Of a DNA stretch of 64,000 nucleotides, positions 27,071 through 36,733 are shown one piece after another. Positions within the stretch are counted from its first letter, which is position 1. Each line of letters starts with the position of its first letter. The notes beneath the pieces are model-generated. The model was not told the origin of the DNA. It did not search any database and worked only from the letters and a program-made list of their open reading frames with translations. A program made the translations under genes and the position numbers. The DNA is taken from assembly GCF_000378505.1 (NCBI RefSeq), contig NZ_KB899997.1, positions 1-64,000 of the forward strand. The letters run 5' to 3'. The stretch comes from Modicisalibacter luteus DSM 23508 (lineage in GTDB: Bacteria > Pseudomonadota > Gammaproteobacteria > Pseudomonadales > Halomonadaceae).

Positions 27071-29293
27071 ATGCAGTCGCTATTATCGCGACGCTTCAGG
27101 ATCGCCACTTTTGCGGCGATCCTGTTTTTTCTTGCCACCTTGGTCACGGGCGGCCTGATCTTCCAAAGGCATCAAGCCATCGAGGACCGCCTGCTGGAGA
27201 ACCTAGTCTGGGCTGCCTACCAGTTCGATCGTGAGGTCCGGGAGTTTCGCTTTGCCCTGCTGGACGACAGCAAGGCGTCGATCGATGACGCCTTGCTGCA
27301 CCACGAACTCCTCTATAGCCGTATGGCGCTATTCCTGCAGGGTGACATTGCCCGATCAATTAGCGAGGTACCGGGGCTGGACGCGCCTATTCGGCAGGCC
27401 AAGCGCCTAGTCAATGAGATTGATGGTCTGCTGGTGGCGTTGCCCGGCGATACGGCAGGGCTGTCTCCAGCGCTGGTGCAGACACTTCTCGACAAGAATC
27501 AAACGCTACAACTGCTGACCGGTGACGTAGTGGTTGGCATCAATGCCCATGTTTCGGAAATGCGGGCCTTCGAGCATCAGGAGTTACTCAAGCTGTATTG
27601 GGTGGTATTGGTTCTGGTGGTGCTGGTGATGTTTTCCGGTGGCGCCCTGGTGAAGGCGTTGGTGCGGGAAGGGCGGGCGCGCCACGAAAAGGCGCAGCTA
27701 CTCGAGATACAGAGCATCGAGCTTAACGAAGTCGCCCGACGTGCCGAGGCAGCGAGCCGGGCCAAGTCGGAATTCATGGCGGTGATGAGTCACGAGATCC
27801 GTACTCCGCTCAGTGGCGTAATCGGTATGTCCGATCTGCTCGGCGACGAGCGTCTGACAGAACAGGGTAATAAGTATCTACTGTCCCTCAGGCAAAGTGC
27901 TGCCGGTTTGCACACGGTAATCAACGACATACTGGATTACACCAAGTTGGAATCCGGTGCCCTGGATCTCGATGATCGACCGTTCAATCTGCCTACGTTC
28001 ATCGAGCAGGTCTGTGCCGGCTACCGGTTACGACAGGACGGCCAGAATGTTTCGATGCTATATCAACTCGATGCCGACCTGCCCTCGTTCGTCAGTGGTG
28101 ACATCGACCGCCTTCGCCAGGTACTGATGAACCTGCTGACAAACGCTTTCAAGTTCACGGAAGAGGGGTTCGTCAGGCTCAGCGTTACCCGTGATGGCGA
28201 GCAACACATTCGCTTCGAGGTCCGTGATACCGGCTGCGGCATCTCTCCGCACGATCAGCAGCGGCTCTTCTCGCCATTCACTCAAGTCGATGCTTCTATT
28301 GCCCGGCGGCACGAAGGGACGGGCCTGGGGCTGGCCATCTGCGAGCGCCTGATAACGGCCATGGGTGGCGAGATCGACATGAGTAGCCAGCCAGGGCTGG
28401 GCAGTTTGTTCTGGTTTACCATCAGTCTGCCCGAGACGGATGCTGTCGAGGCTCTAGCCTCCACCGCGCTGGCAGGTACGGAGTTGGGTCGTCATACGAT
28501 CCTGGTGGTGGAGGACAACTCGATCAACCAGATCTTGACCAGAGCCATGCTCGAATGGATGGGTCAGGATGTAGTTGTCGTCGATAACGGCGAAGAAGCG
28601 CTGGCCTGCCTGGCGTCGTCCTCGCCGATCGACCTGGTATTGCTCGATATGCAGATGCCGGTCCTGGATGGGCCGGAAACGGCGCGTCGCTGGCGGTCAC
28701 AGGAGCCCGCTGGGCAACATCTGCCGATTCTGGCCATGACGGCCAATGTTATGCCAGAGCATCGTGAAGTTTGCCTGCAAAGCGGTATGGACGAGGTCAT
28801 ATGCAAACCCTTTACACGAGAGGCGCTGTATTTCCTGCTCGGCCAATATCTTAGTCCGTGCCGGGAAAGTGATGAAACGGCATGCTCCCAGACCAAGGAA
28901 ACAGCTCCGCCGCCATCGCTTCCATCAAGTGAAGACTCGTCAGGCGTGGGGCTGCTGGATTTAGACATTCAAAAAGAATTGCGCGATACCCTTGATCCGG
29001 ACGCCTTGAAGGGGTTGCTGACAGTTTTCTTTGCACGCCTCGATAAGCGCCTGGTCGCGCTGCGACAGCATCTGGAAAACGAAGACTGGCAGGCGTTTCG
29101 AAGGGACGCTCACTCGCTTAAGGGCGCCGCCTCGTCGTTGGGATGCTTGGCGATCGCCGAGCAGGCTCGCGCCATGGAGCAAGAGAGTTTGCTGGCCGAG
29201 ATATCGACTCTACACCGCTACATGCGGCATCTCGCCGAGCTTGGGGCTGCTACACGCAGTGCGTTGCTTGGCATCTCAGCGACTAGGAACTGA
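27071..29293 (+). CDS. Hybrid sensor histidine kinase (HK-REC-HPt)
   Basis: A 740-aa membrane kinase. Helix 1 (about 8-30), a periplasmic helical sensor of about 135 residues, helix 2 (about 172-198), a coiled linker, HisKA with His241 in MSHEIRTPL, HATPase_c with [16 protein letters not shown] and GTGLGLAI, a receiver with Asp526 in [11 protein letters not shown], and a C-terminal HPt with His681 in [13 protein letters not shown]. This is a complete phosphorelay in one chain, as in ArcB/BarA-type kinases. The start at 27071 has GGGAGG at seven bases; a TTG at 27029 would overlap the upstream gene. Cotranscription with the sulfite-oxidase-fold protein suggests that protein supplies the periplasmic signal. 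Confidence 0.93.
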   Translation: MQSLLSRRFRIATFAAILFFLATLVTGGLIFQRHQAIEDRLLENLVWAAYQFDREVREFRFALLDDSKASIDDALLHHELLYSRMALFLQGDIARSISEVPGLDAPIRQAKRLVNEIDGLLVALPGDTAGLSPALVQTLLDKNQTLQLLTGDVVVGINAHVSEMRAFEHQELLKLYWVVLVLVVLVMFSGGALVKALVREGRARHEKAQLLEIQSIELNEVARRAEAASRAKSEFMAVMSHEIRTPLSGVIGMSDLLGDERLTEQGNKYLLSLRQSAAGLHTVINDILDYTKLESGALDLDDRPFNLPTFIEQVCAGYRLRQDGQNVSMLYQLDADLPSFVSGDIDRLRQVLMNLLTNAFKFTEEGFVRLSVTRDGEQHIRFEVRDTGCGISPHDQQRLFSPFTQVDASIARRHEGTGLGLAICERLITAMGGEIDMSSQPGLGSLFWFTISLPETDAVEALASTALAGTELGRHTILVVEDNSINQILTRAMLEWMGQDVVVVDNGEEALACLASSSPIDLVLLDMQMPVLDGPETARRWRSQEPAGQHLPILAMTANVMPEHREVCLQSGMDEVICKPFTREALYFLLGQYLSPCRESDETACSQTKETAPPPSLPSSEDSSGVGLLDLDIQKELRDTLDPDALKGLLTVFFARLDKRLVALRQHLENEDWQAFRRDAHSLKGAASSLGCLAIAEQARAMEQESLLAEISTLHRYMRHLAELGAATRSALLGISATRN

Positions 29294-29328
29294 TATTTTT
29301 ACTCAATATTCAAGCGTTGAAGTCGTCA

Positions 29329-30489
29329 TCATGCGAGAGTGCTTGCTTGGGCCTGGTGGGAGTACCAGCCATTGAATTGCTCTTGTGCCATGGGGCGGGC
29401 AAAAAGATAACCTTGGCCGATGTGGCAATGGGCGGCTTTGAGCAGGCCATGTTGCTCCTGTGTCTCGATCCCTTCCGCCACCACTTCCATATCGAGTCGG
29501 CGACCCAGGTCGACGATGGCCAAGGTAATGGCACGCGCCTCGTGGTCTTTATCGCATAGTGAAACGAAGCTCCGGTCCAGCTTCAGTTCGTCGAATGGCA
29601 GCCGGTAAAGCTGGGTCAGCGAGGAGTAACCGGTACCGAAGTCATCCAGTGCCAGCCGGCAGCCACGCTCACGTAGGGCCGATAGGAGTTGGCATGCGTG
29701 GCTGAGACACTCGATGCTTGCCGACTCGGTCAGTTCCAAGGTCAGGCCACCAAGGTGTGAGGTATGGCGGGCCACGACACGGTCGAAAGCCGTTAGCATG
29801 TTAGGCGTTCTCAGCAGCTGGGCCGGAATGTTGATGGCGATGTTAAGTGGCCAGCCCCGAGCGTGCCAGCATGTTTGTTGCGTCAGGGCGAGATCTAGCA
29901 CGTGCCAGGTCAGTTCGACAATGCGTTGGCTGCGCTCGGCCAAGGGAATGAAGCTGTCTGGGTAAATCATCCCGCAATCGGGATCCTTCCAGCGCAGCAG
30001 CGCTTCCACACCTGCGATTCTACCGCTCTGCAGCTCAAGCTTGGGCTGGTAGGCCAGGAAGAAGTGACCCTGGCGCATGGCATTATCCAAGGCGTTGACC
30101 GTCAGTGGACGGTCGCGGTTGCCCAGGGGAGCAATCAAGGCATCGAGCCGCTTCAGTAGCTGCCCTTTAGGAAGAAAGCCGAGCAAATGCAGTCCCATAT
30201 CCCTTCCGATGCCAAGAACGGCTTGGGGGGTATCGGCATCGCAGCCACTGAGCAGCACCACAGCCGCGCTGAGGCGCAAATCCCGCAAATGATGAAGAAC
30301 TTCCAGTTCCGTAAACTCACCCAGCCCGAAGTCGAGCAAGATCAGGTCAACATCGAGTAGCTCCGGCCGATGGGCCAGCTCGTCGAGACCGCCCAACGTG
30401 GTGACATCATAACCGCGCCGGCGTAACAGATGCTGGCCCAACAACTGTATTTCGATATCGTCGTCGACGACCAAGGCGCGCTGTGGCAT
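29329..30489 (-). CDS. REC-EAL cyclic-di-GMP phosphodiesterase
   Basis: A 386-aa protein: a receiver at residues 1-120 (acidic pocket in VVDDDIEIQ, phospho-Asp in LILLDFGLGEF about 53) and an EAL domain (about 135-380) with intact catalytic motifs: VEALLRWKD, NIPAQLL (N), ELTES (E), LDDFGTGYSSL (DDFG), LKLDRSFV (K) and EVVAEGIE. It should hydrolyse c-di-GMP under control of phosphorylation, as RocR/VieA-type proteins do. It is convergent with the hybrid kinase gene (35 nt between stops), a natural candidate partner. Confidence 0.92.
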   Translation of the reverse strand: MPQRALVVDDDIEIQLLGQHLLRRRGYDVTTLGGLDELAHRPELLDVDLILLDFGLGEFTELEVLHHLRDLRLSAAVVLLSGCDADTPQAVLGIGRDMGLHLLGFLPKGQLLKRLDALIAPLGNRDRPLTVNALDNAMRQGHFFLAYQPKLELQSGRIAGVEALLRWKDPDCGMIYPDSFIPLAERSQRIVELTWHVLDLALTQQTCWHARGWPLNIAINIPAQLLRTPNMLTAFDRVVARHTSHLGGLTLELTESASIECLSHACQLLSALRERGCRLALDDFGTGYSSLTQLYRLPFDELKLDRSFVSLCDKDHEARAITLAIVDLGRRLDMEVVAEGIETQEQHGLLKAAHCHIGQGYLFARPMAQEQFNGWYSHQAQASTLA

Positions 30490-30802
30490 GACGTGAAGCT
30501 CCTGAGAACGAACTGGCAGATCGTATCGAGTGCCAAGGCTAGAATGCAGGACTTGGCTGGGAGGAAAGCCAGGCGGGGTGAGTGGCGTGTCGGAAGACCA
30601 GGGAATTTACAGTCTGCGCGTGCCCATATCGTTGTTCTCTCGGAAGCGTCGTTTCTAATGTCATGCAACGGTAAACGTGATTGAGTCGTTAGTCGACTAC
30701 ACGCCATGACTTGTCACGTTTGTTTGCTTTCAAACACACGTTTGGTTTGTGTAAGCTATCGTTGCGCTTCATATTATTGCGCTCAGTATTTACTTTCCGC
30801 GC
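30490..30802. other. Intergenic region upstream of the REC-EAL gene
   Basis: 313 bases between the REC-EAL start and the stop of the lacI-type gene, both on the minus strand. It should contain the REC-EAL promoter. The part from 30700 to 30810 is clearly AT-richer than its surroundings. I see no RNA gene, terminator or convincing small ORF. Confidence 0.4.
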
Positions 30803-31837
30803 TCAAGTACTTTCTCCCACACAAAGCTCAAATCCGACATCGCAAACCGATGCATCCACGGCCTTGCCCTCAAGGCGGGCAATGACCTGCTGGGCGGCAA
30901 TGCGCCCGATCGCTTCGCGAGGCGATACGATCGTCGTCAGCCTGGGGGTAATGTGCTGGCCGAAGGGCAGTCCGGTGAAGCCGGCAATGGCGACGTCATC
31001 AGGCACACGGATACCTGCCCGATTGGCATGCAAGATGGCACCTGCGGCCAAGGTATCGTCGGCGAAATGAATGGCGTCGGTGCCTGATCGCTGAACCATG
31101 ACGTGGCGAAACGCCTTGGCGCCGATCTCGAGTGCGCTGGCGTCCGGCCACTCTGCGAGCGGTGCTTCCAGTCCGTGCGCTTCCAGGAGATCGCGATGTC
31201 CTTCGTAGCGCAGCCGGGCGCGGTAATTGCCATCCATCTGCGCGCCGGCATAAACGATCCGTCGATAGCCCTGGTCCAGTAGGTGCTGCGCCATGCAGCG
31301 CCCGGCATCGTAGTGAGACAGTCCCACATTGAGGTCGATCCCCTGGCCGAGTTCCATGATCTCCATGACCGGCTTCTGCCAGCGCTTGAGCATGGCGGTA
31401 CAGGCGGCATCATGGCGTAACCCGGTAATGACCAACGCGGAGGAGGACCAGCCGAGGAAGGTCTGCACCAACTCATGCTCGCGGCGTATGTCGTATTCGG
31501 TATTGCCAAGCAGAATCTGGTAGCCGTGCTTCTCGAAGGTGGTCTGCAGGCCATGGATGACCTCGATGAATACGACGTTGGATAGCGATGGCACGATCAC
31601 CGCGATGAAGCGTGAATTGGCTGAGGCCAAGCTGCCAGCGAGCATATTGCGTACGTAACCGATGCGCTCGATAGCGGCCTCGACGCGTTCGCGTGTGGTC
31701 TGGCGGACGCTGTCGGGCGAGTTGAGCACGCGTGACACCGTTATGGTGGAAACCCCCGACTCGCGGGCGACATCGGCCAGGGTGGGGTTGTCGGCCCCAC
31801 GCCGTTTGCGACGCTCCGACGGCTCTGAATTAGACAT
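30803..31837 (-). CDS. LacI family transcriptional regulator of the tetronate operon
   Basis: A 344-aa LacI/GntR-type repressor. The HTH near residues 18-40 (NPTLADVARESGVSTITVSRVLNSPD), a hinge, then a periplasmic-binding-like effector domain (FIAVIVPSLSNVVFIEVIHGLQ; AIAGFTGLPFGQHITPRLTTIVSP) fit the gluconate-repressor subgroup. It is divergent from ltnD, and a perfect palindrome (31892-31909) lies between them, so it most likely represses ltnD-otnKCI-denD and itself, with a sugar acid as inducer (inference). The start at 31837 matches the family N-terminus; the longer GTG frame to 31921 would code through the operator. Confidence 0.9.
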   Translation of the reverse strand: MSNSEPSERRKRRGADNPTLADVARESGVSTITVSRVLNSPDSVRQTTRERVEAAIERIGYVRNMLAGSLASANSRFIAVIVPSLSNVVFIEVIHGLQTTFEKHGYQILLGNTEYDIRREHELVQTFLGWSSSALVITGLRHDAACTAMLKRWQKPVMEIMELGQGIDLNVGLSHYDAGRCMAQHLLDQGYRRIVYAGAQMDGNYRARLRYEGHRDLLEAHGLEAPLAEWPDASALEIGAKAFRHVMVQRSGTDAIHFADDTLAAGAILHANRAGIRVPDDVAIAGFTGLPFGQHITPRLTTIVSPREAIGRIAAQQVIARLEGKAVDASVCDVGFELCVGEST

Positions 31838-31891
31838 TGGTCGTGCTCCCGCTTCCCACCCTTGCGTGTCAGGAGAGGGTAATCTAAAACA

Positions 31892-31909
31892 AATGTTAGC
31901 GCTAACATT
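31892..31909. promoter_or_regulatory. LacI-type operator palindrome
   Basis: AATGTTAGCGCTAACATT is a perfect 18-bp palindrome with the central CG typical of LacI/GntR-family operators (compare the E. coli gluconate operator ATGTTACCGGTAACAT). It lies 55 bp before the regulator start and 38 bp before ltnD, where it could block both divergent promoters. Confidence 0.85.
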
Positions 31910-31947
31910 CGATCCCGCCACAACATGACAACAGGGGAGTCCGCCAG

Positions 31948-32883
31948 ATGATTGAGCGCACGCCGCACACCGAGACGGTAGGGGTAATAGGCTTGGGAGC
32001 CATGGGGCTGGGCACGGCCACGGCCCTGCACGAGGCCGGGTTGGCGGTGATCGGTTGTGATATCAGCGACTCGGCCCGTGAGGCCTTCGAATCCCGCGGC
32101 GGCATCAGCGTGGCTACGCCAGCCGAGTTGGCAGGGCGCTGTGGCGTCGTATTGGTAGTGGTGGTCAATGACGAGCAGGTCGAGCATGTATTGTTCGGCG
32201 AGGCGGGACTGGCGGATCGGCTAGCGCCGGGCAGCCTGGTCGTGCAGTGCGCCACGGTGGCGCCGAGCTATGCCATGGCCCTGGGAAAACGGCTAGACGC
32301 CACCGGGCTGTTGATGCTTGATGCCCCGATCAGCGGCGGCGCCGCGAAGGCGCGCCAAGGGCGGTTGTCGGTTATGTCTTCGGGAAGCGATGCGGCCTAC
32401 GACAAGGCCAGGCCGGTGCTCGATGCGATGGCCGAGACCGTTTATCGGCTGGGCGATGCCCCGGGGGCGGGCTCCAGCGTCAAACTGGTCAATCAATTGC
32501 TGGCTGGTGTACATATTGCGGCGGCCGCCGAGGCCATGGCGCTGGGTGTCCGCATGGGTATCGATCCCGACACGCTCTACGACGTGATCACCCATTCCGC
32601 CGGCAATTCCTGGATGTTCGAGAATCGCGTACCGCATATTCTCAAAGGCGATTACACGCCGCTTTCCGCCGTGGATATCTTCGTCAAGGATCTCAATATC
32701 GTGCACCAGACCGGGCGCGAGTTGACCTTTCCCACCCCGGTTGCGGCCAGCGCGTTACAGCAATTCACCGCAGCCAGCGGCGCCGGGTTCGGGCGCGAGG
32801 ATGATGCGGCGGTCATCAAGGTATACCAGCGTCTGTCGGGCATTGCTCTACCGGCAGCCAACGATGCGGAGGGTGGCACATGA
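31948..32883 (+). CDS. ltnD: L-threonate dehydrogenase LtnD
   Basis: A 311-aa NAD-dependent beta-hydroxyacid dehydrogenase. Rossmann motif VGVIGLGAMGLGTATALHEAG (about 11-31), substrate motif DAPISGGAAKARQGRL (about 132-147) and the catalytic Lys in GSSVKLVNQLLAGVHIAAAAEAM (about 182). The LtnD subgroup oxidises L-threonate to 2-oxo-tetronate. Co-occurrence with otnK, otnC, otnI and denD, in the order known for tetronate operons, supports this over 3-hydroxyisobutyrate or tartronate semialdehyde reduction. It overlaps otnK by 4 nt. Confidence 0.9.
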   Translation: MIERTPHTETVGVIGLGAMGLGTATALHEAGLAVIGCDISDSAREAFESRGGISVATPAELAGRCGVVLVVVVNDEQVEHVLFGEAGLADRLAPGSLVVQCATVAPSYAMALGKRLDATGLLMLDAPISGGAAKARQGRLSVMSSGSDAAYDKARPVLDAMAETVYRLGDAPGAGSSVKLVNQLLAGVHIAAAAEAMALGVRMGIDPDTLYDVITHSAGNSWMFENRVPHILKGDYTPLSAVDIFVKDLNIVHQTGRELTFPTPVAASALQQFTAASGAGFGREDDAAVIKVYQRLSGIALPAANDAEGGT

Positions 32884-34175
32884 GCCTGGTTCTCGGCGCC
32901 ATCGCCGACGATTTCACTGGCGCCACCGATCTGGCCAACAATCTGGTGCGGGCCGGCATGCGTTGCATCCAGACCATTGGCGTGCCCGATCACGCCCTTG
33001 ATGCCGACGATGTCGATGCGGTGGTAGTCGCACTCAAGTCGCGCTCCTGTCCGGTGGAGGAGGCCGTGAGCGATTCGCTCTCGGCACTGGAATGGTTGCA
33101 GGCGCAGGGCGCGCGGCAGGTTTTTTTCAAGTATTGCTCCACGTTCGACTCCACGCCGCGCGGAAACATCGGGCCGGTGGCCGATGCGTTGCTGGAGCGC
33201 TTGGGAGCGGAGCAAACAGTGATGGTGCCGGCATTTCCGGTCAACGGGCGCACGGTCTACCAAGGCCACCTGTTTGTTGGCGACCGGCTGCTCAACGACA
33301 GCGGCATGCAGCACCACCCACTCAACCCGATGCGTGACGCCGACCTGGTGCGCGTGTTGGCGCAACAGACGCCTCATCCCGTTGGCCTGCTGACGCATGC
33401 CACCCTGACCCAGGGGGGCGATGCTGCCAAGGTACGCCTGGCCGAACTGCATCGCGACGGCGTCCGCCACGTGATCTGTGACACTCTCGATGAAAACGAT
33501 CTGAACGTTCTTGCCGAGTCGGTGGCCGACTTGGCACTGGTCACCGGCGGTTCCGGGCTGGGTCAGACTCTGCCCGAAGTCTATCGTCAGCGCGGCTGGC
33601 TGGCGCCGGTCGATAATGCGGGCCAATTAGCCGTGCCGAACGGAGCGTCCCTGGTACTGTCGGGAAGCTGCTCGCAGGCCACGCTGGGCCAGGTCGAGCA
33701 TTTTCTGCGTTTCCACGAAGGCTTTGCGCTCGATCCTCTGGCGCTGGCCGAGAGCGATGCCCAAGTCGAGGAGGCACTGGCTTTTGCCCACGAGCGCCTG
33801 AGCGAGACGACGCCGGTACTGATCTATGCCTCGGCTGCGCCCGAGCGTGTCAAGGAAGCGCAGCGACGCCTCGGGGCGGCCCAGGCCGGTGAACTGGTCG
33901 AGCGGGCCCTGGCACGCCTGGCGCAGGCGCTGGTGGGTGAAGGCGTAGGGCGACTGGTGGTTGCCGGTGGTGAAACTTCCGGCGCAGTGGTCTCGGCATT
34001 GGGCGTGGCCGAACTGCGTATCGGCGAGCAGATCGATCCTGGCGTACCTTGGACACAGACCCAGGTAGCCGGTCGCGAGGCGCCGTTATCGCTGGCCCTG
34101 AAGTCAGGCAATTTCGGAGGCGTCGATTTCTTCACTCGGGCTTTCGAGACACTGCGTGGGGAGCGACCGTCATGA
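32880..34175 (+). CDS. otnK: 3-oxo-tetronate kinase OtnK (DUF1537)
   Basis: A 431-aa four-carbon acid sugar kinase. N-terminal GAIADDFTGATDLANNLVRAGM (about 5-26) carries the substrate-binding DD-T; FKYCSTFDSTPRGNIGPVADAL and GRTVYQGHLFVGD follow; the C-terminal nucleotide domain has GRLVVAGGETSGAVVSALGV and ALKSGNFGGVDFF. It phosphorylates 3-oxo-tetronate at C4. The start overlaps the ltnD stop and its own stop overlaps otnC (ATGA), indicating translational coupling. A second, distinct DUF1537 kinase is at 43194-44531. Confidence 0.93.
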   Translation: MSLVLGAIADDFTGATDLANNLVRAGMRCIQTIGVPDHALDADDVDAVVVALKSRSCPVEEAVSDSLSALEWLQAQGARQVFFKYCSTFDSTPRGNIGPVADALLERLGAEQTVMVPAFPVNGRTVYQGHLFVGDRLLNDSGMQHHPLNPMRDADLVRVLAQQTPHPVGLLTHATLTQGGDAAKVRLAELHRDGVRHVICDTLDENDLNVLAESVADLALVTGGSGLGQTLPEVYRQRGWLAPVDNAGQLAVPNGASLVLSGSCSQATLGQVEHFLRFHEGFALDPLALAESDAQVEEALAFAHERLSETTPVLIYASAAPERVKEAQRRLGAAQAGELVERALARLAQALVGEGVGRLVVAGGETSGAVVSALGVAELRIGEQIDPGVPWTQTQVAGREAPLSLALKSGNFGGVDFFTRAFETLRGERPS

Positions 34176-34816
34176 GCCGTCACGACAATCTTCTGCGTGA
34201 GCAGATAACCACCCATGGCAAGTCGTTGTTCGACCGTGGCCTGACCATGGGATCGAGCGGCAACATCAGCGTACGTCTTGACGATGGTGGCTGGCTGATG
34301 ACGCCCTCCAACGCCTGCCTGGGTCGGCTCGACCCGGCGCGCATCTCGCGTCTCGATCGAGATGGACGCCTGCTCGACGGCGACAAGCCGACCAAGGAAA
34401 GCTTTCTGCACATGGCAATGTATGCCGAGCGCCAGCAGTCGCAGGCCATCGTGCATCTGCACTCGACCCATTCGGTGGCGGTGTCGTGCCTGCCGGATAT
34501 CGACTCCCATGATTGCATCCCGCCACTGACCGCCTACTACGTGATGCGTGTCGGGCGACTGCCGCTGGTGCCGTACCATCTGCCCGGCGACACCGCACTG
34601 GGCGATGCGGTAAAAGGCCTGGCCGGCCGGCACAGCGCCGTGCTGCTGGCTAACCACGGCCCGGTGGTGGCGGGCAAGTCGCTGGAGGCAGCGGTGTACG
34701 CCACCGAAGAGCTCGAGGAAACCGCCAAGCTGTTTCTGCTCTTGCGTGGCCAGAACCCGCGCTGCCTGACGCCGGAGCAAGTGGCCGAACTCGAAGCGCG
34801 CTTTCCCCGCGACTGA
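34172..34816 (+). CDS. otnC: 3-oxo-tetronate 4-phosphate decarboxylase OtnC
   Basis: A 214-aa class II aldolase/adducin-family protein. Metal-binding histidines are in AIVHLHSTHSVAV (about 92-104) and LLANHGPVVAG (about 158), with the phosphate-binding GSSGNISVR near residue 28. It decarboxylates 3-oxo-tetronate 4-phosphate to dihydroxyacetone phosphate. The ATG at 34172 overlaps the otnK TGA. The longer frame from 34049 lies within otnK and is rejected. Confidence 0.92.
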   Translation: MSRHDNLLREQITTHGKSLFDRGLTMGSSGNISVRLDDGGWLMTPSNACLGRLDPARISRLDRDGRLLDGDKPTKESFLHMAMYAERQQSQAIVHLHSTHSVAVSCLPDIDSHDCIPPLTAYYVMRVGRLPLVPYHLPGDTALGDAVKGLAGRHSAVLLANHGPVVAGKSLEAAVYATEELEETAKLFLLLRGQNPRCLTPEQVAELEARFPRD

Positions 34817-34851
34817 TATGACAAGTCGCCAACGACTCTATGAGGACACCC

Positions 34852-35646
34852 ATGATCCGACTGGCCGCCAACCTCAGCATGCTGTTCACCGAGCATGACT
34901 TTCTCGATCGCTTTGCGGTGGCGGCGAAGGCCGGGTTCCGCGGTGTCGAGTATCTGTTTCCCTACGCCTACGAGCCGCGAGAGCTGCGTGCTGCCCTCGA
35001 CGATAACGGGTTGACGCAGGTGTTGTTCAACCTGCCGCCGGGCAACTGGGAGGCGGGGGAACGCGGCCTGGCCAGCCTGCCGGGACGTGAATCCGAATTC
35101 CGCGACAGTGTGAGCGAGGCGCTGCGCTATGCCGAGGCACTCGACTGCCCGAGTCTGCACGCCATGGCCGGGTTATTGCCGGCGGATGCCGACGAGGCCA
35201 CTCGCGAGGCGCACCTGGCCACCTACATCGACAATCTGCGCCATGCCGCGTCGGAACTGGCCCGGGCTGGACGTACCCTACTCATCGAGCCCATCAACAC
35301 CCACGACATGCCGGGTTTTTTCCTGAATCGACAGGCCCAGGCCCGTGAGGTGCTGGAACGGGTCGGCGCCGACAACCTGCGCATTCAATTCGACCTTTAT
35401 CACTGCCAGATGACCGAGGGGAACCTGTTCGCCAATCTCGAGGCGCAGTTTCCTTATATGGGGCATGTGCAGATCGCCGGCGTGCCGGGACGTCATGAGC
35501 CGGATGTTGGCGAGGTGAACTATCCGGCGGTGCTCGAGCGCCTGGCGGAGCTGGGGTACGACGGCTGGGTGGGCTGCGAGTACAAGCCAGCGGCGGAAAC
35601 CGCTGCCGGCTTGAGGTGGGGCACGGCCTACGGGCTGCAGGCCTGA
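34852..35646 (+). CDS. otnI: 2-oxo-tetronate isomerase OtnI
   Basis: A 264-aa TIM-barrel protein of the hydroxypyruvate isomerase (Hyi) family: MIRLAANLSMLFTEHDFLDRFAVAAKAGFRGVEYLFPYAY, LLIEPINTHDMPGFFL (metal-binding Glu), IQFDLYHCQMTEGN and GCEYKP near the end. In tetronate operons it isomerises 2-oxo-tetronate to 3-oxo-tetronate, linking LtnD/DenD to OtnK. The start at 34852 has GAGG eight bases upstream; an in-frame ATG at 34840 overlaps that site. Confidence 0.9.
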   Translation: MIRLAANLSMLFTEHDFLDRFAVAAKAGFRGVEYLFPYAYEPRELRAALDDNGLTQVLFNLPPGNWEAGERGLASLPGRESEFRDSVSEALRYAEALDCPSLHAMAGLLPADADEATREAHLATYIDNLRHAASELARAGRTLLIEPINTHDMPGFFLNRQAQAREVLERVGADNLRIQFDLYHCQMTEGNLFANLEAQFPYMGHVQIAGVPGRHEPDVGEVNYPAVLERLAELGYDGWVGCEYKPAAETAAGLRWGTAYGLQA

Positions 35647-35681
35647 TCAACAAAAGCGCGTGACGACAACGATAAGGATGG

Positions 35682-36653
35682 ATGATGCACGTATTGATTA
35701 CCGGTGCTGCCGGCTTCCTCGGCCAACGATTGACGGCCGCCTTGCTCGACCGCGGCGAGCTCAATGGCAGGGCTCTGACGCGTCTGACGCTGGTTGATCA
35801 GATCGCGCCGGTACCGCCGGCGCACGATGACATCACACTCGATTGTCGGGCCATGGACATCACCCGAGCCGGTGCGCTGGATAGCCTGCTCGGCGAACGC
35901 CCCGAGGTCATCTATCACCTCGCTGCCGTAGTCAGTGCGGCGGCCGAGGCCGACCTCGACCTGGGCATGGCTGTCAACTTCGATGCCACCCGTGCCCTGC
36001 TGGAAGGCTGCCGCGCGGCCGGCCTCGCCGAAACGCGCCTGGTCATGGCCAGCTCAGTTGCTGTCTATGGTGGCGAGCTGCCGACGGTACTCGACGACAT
36101 GACGGCCCTGACGCCGCAGAGTTCCTACGGCGCCCAGAAGGCGATGTGTGAACTGCTCATCAATGATTACAGCCGCCGGGGTCTGGTCGATGGCTGCGTA
36201 CTGCGCCTGCCGACCATCGTGGTGCGCCCCGGGCGGCCCAATGCCGCGGCATCCAGCTTTGCCTCCAGCATCCTGCGTGAACCCTTGAACGGCGAGGCCG
36301 CGGTCTGCCCGGTACCCACCGATCTCGAACTGTTCGTGATGTCACCGGGGCGTGTCATCGAGGCGTTGCTGCATGCCGCGACGCTCCCGAGCGATTCGCT
36401 GGCGCCATACCGCAGCGTGATGCTGCCGGGCTTGACCGTCAGCGTTGCCGCGATGCTTGAGGTGCTGCGCGAAGTCGGCGGGGAGGAGGCTCTGGCCAGA
36501 GTGAGCCACGAGCCCGACCCGCGGATCGAAGCGATCGTCACTAGCTGGCCGGCGCGCTTCGAGACGCAGCGAGCCGAGCGCCTTGGCTTCGTCGGCGATC
36601 GCGACTTTCACGAGATCGTACGCACCTTCGTCGCCGAACGAGAGGCGTCCTGA
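35682..36653 (+). CDS. denD: D-erythronate dehydrogenase DenD
   Basis: A 323-aa extended SDR (NAD-dependent epimerase fold). GAAGFLG (about 8-14), the Ser in VMASSVAVYGG (about 123) and the catalytic Y-x3-K in SSYGAQKAMCELLI (about 147-151) are present. DenD oxidises D-erythronate to 2-oxo-tetronate, which shares the OtnI-OtnK-OtnC route. It follows otnI by 35 nt and precedes the TRAP transporter. Two consecutive ATG codons make the start uncertain by one residue. AAGGATGG is the ribosome-binding site. Confidence 0.9.
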   Translation: MMHVLITGAAGFLGQRLTAALLDRGELNGRALTRLTLVDQIAPVPPAHDDITLDCRAMDITRAGALDSLLGERPEVIYHLAAVVSAAAEADLDLGMAVNFDATRALLEGCRAAGLAETRLVMASSVAVYGGELPTVLDDMTALTPQSSYGAQKAMCELLINDYSRRGLVDGCVLRLPTIVVRPGRPNAAASSFASSILREPLNGEAAVCPVPTDLELFVMSPGRVIEALLHAATLPSDSLAPYRSVMLPGLTVSVAAMLEVLREVGGEEALARVSHEPDPRIEAIVTSWPARFETQRAERLGFVGDRDFHEIVRTFVAEREAS

Positions 36654-36733
36654 GGCAAGCCACAAGAACACAATGACTCATCCGGCGGCAGCGCCGCCAC
36701 ACCATGAAGCGTAACGTGAAAGAGGAAACAATA

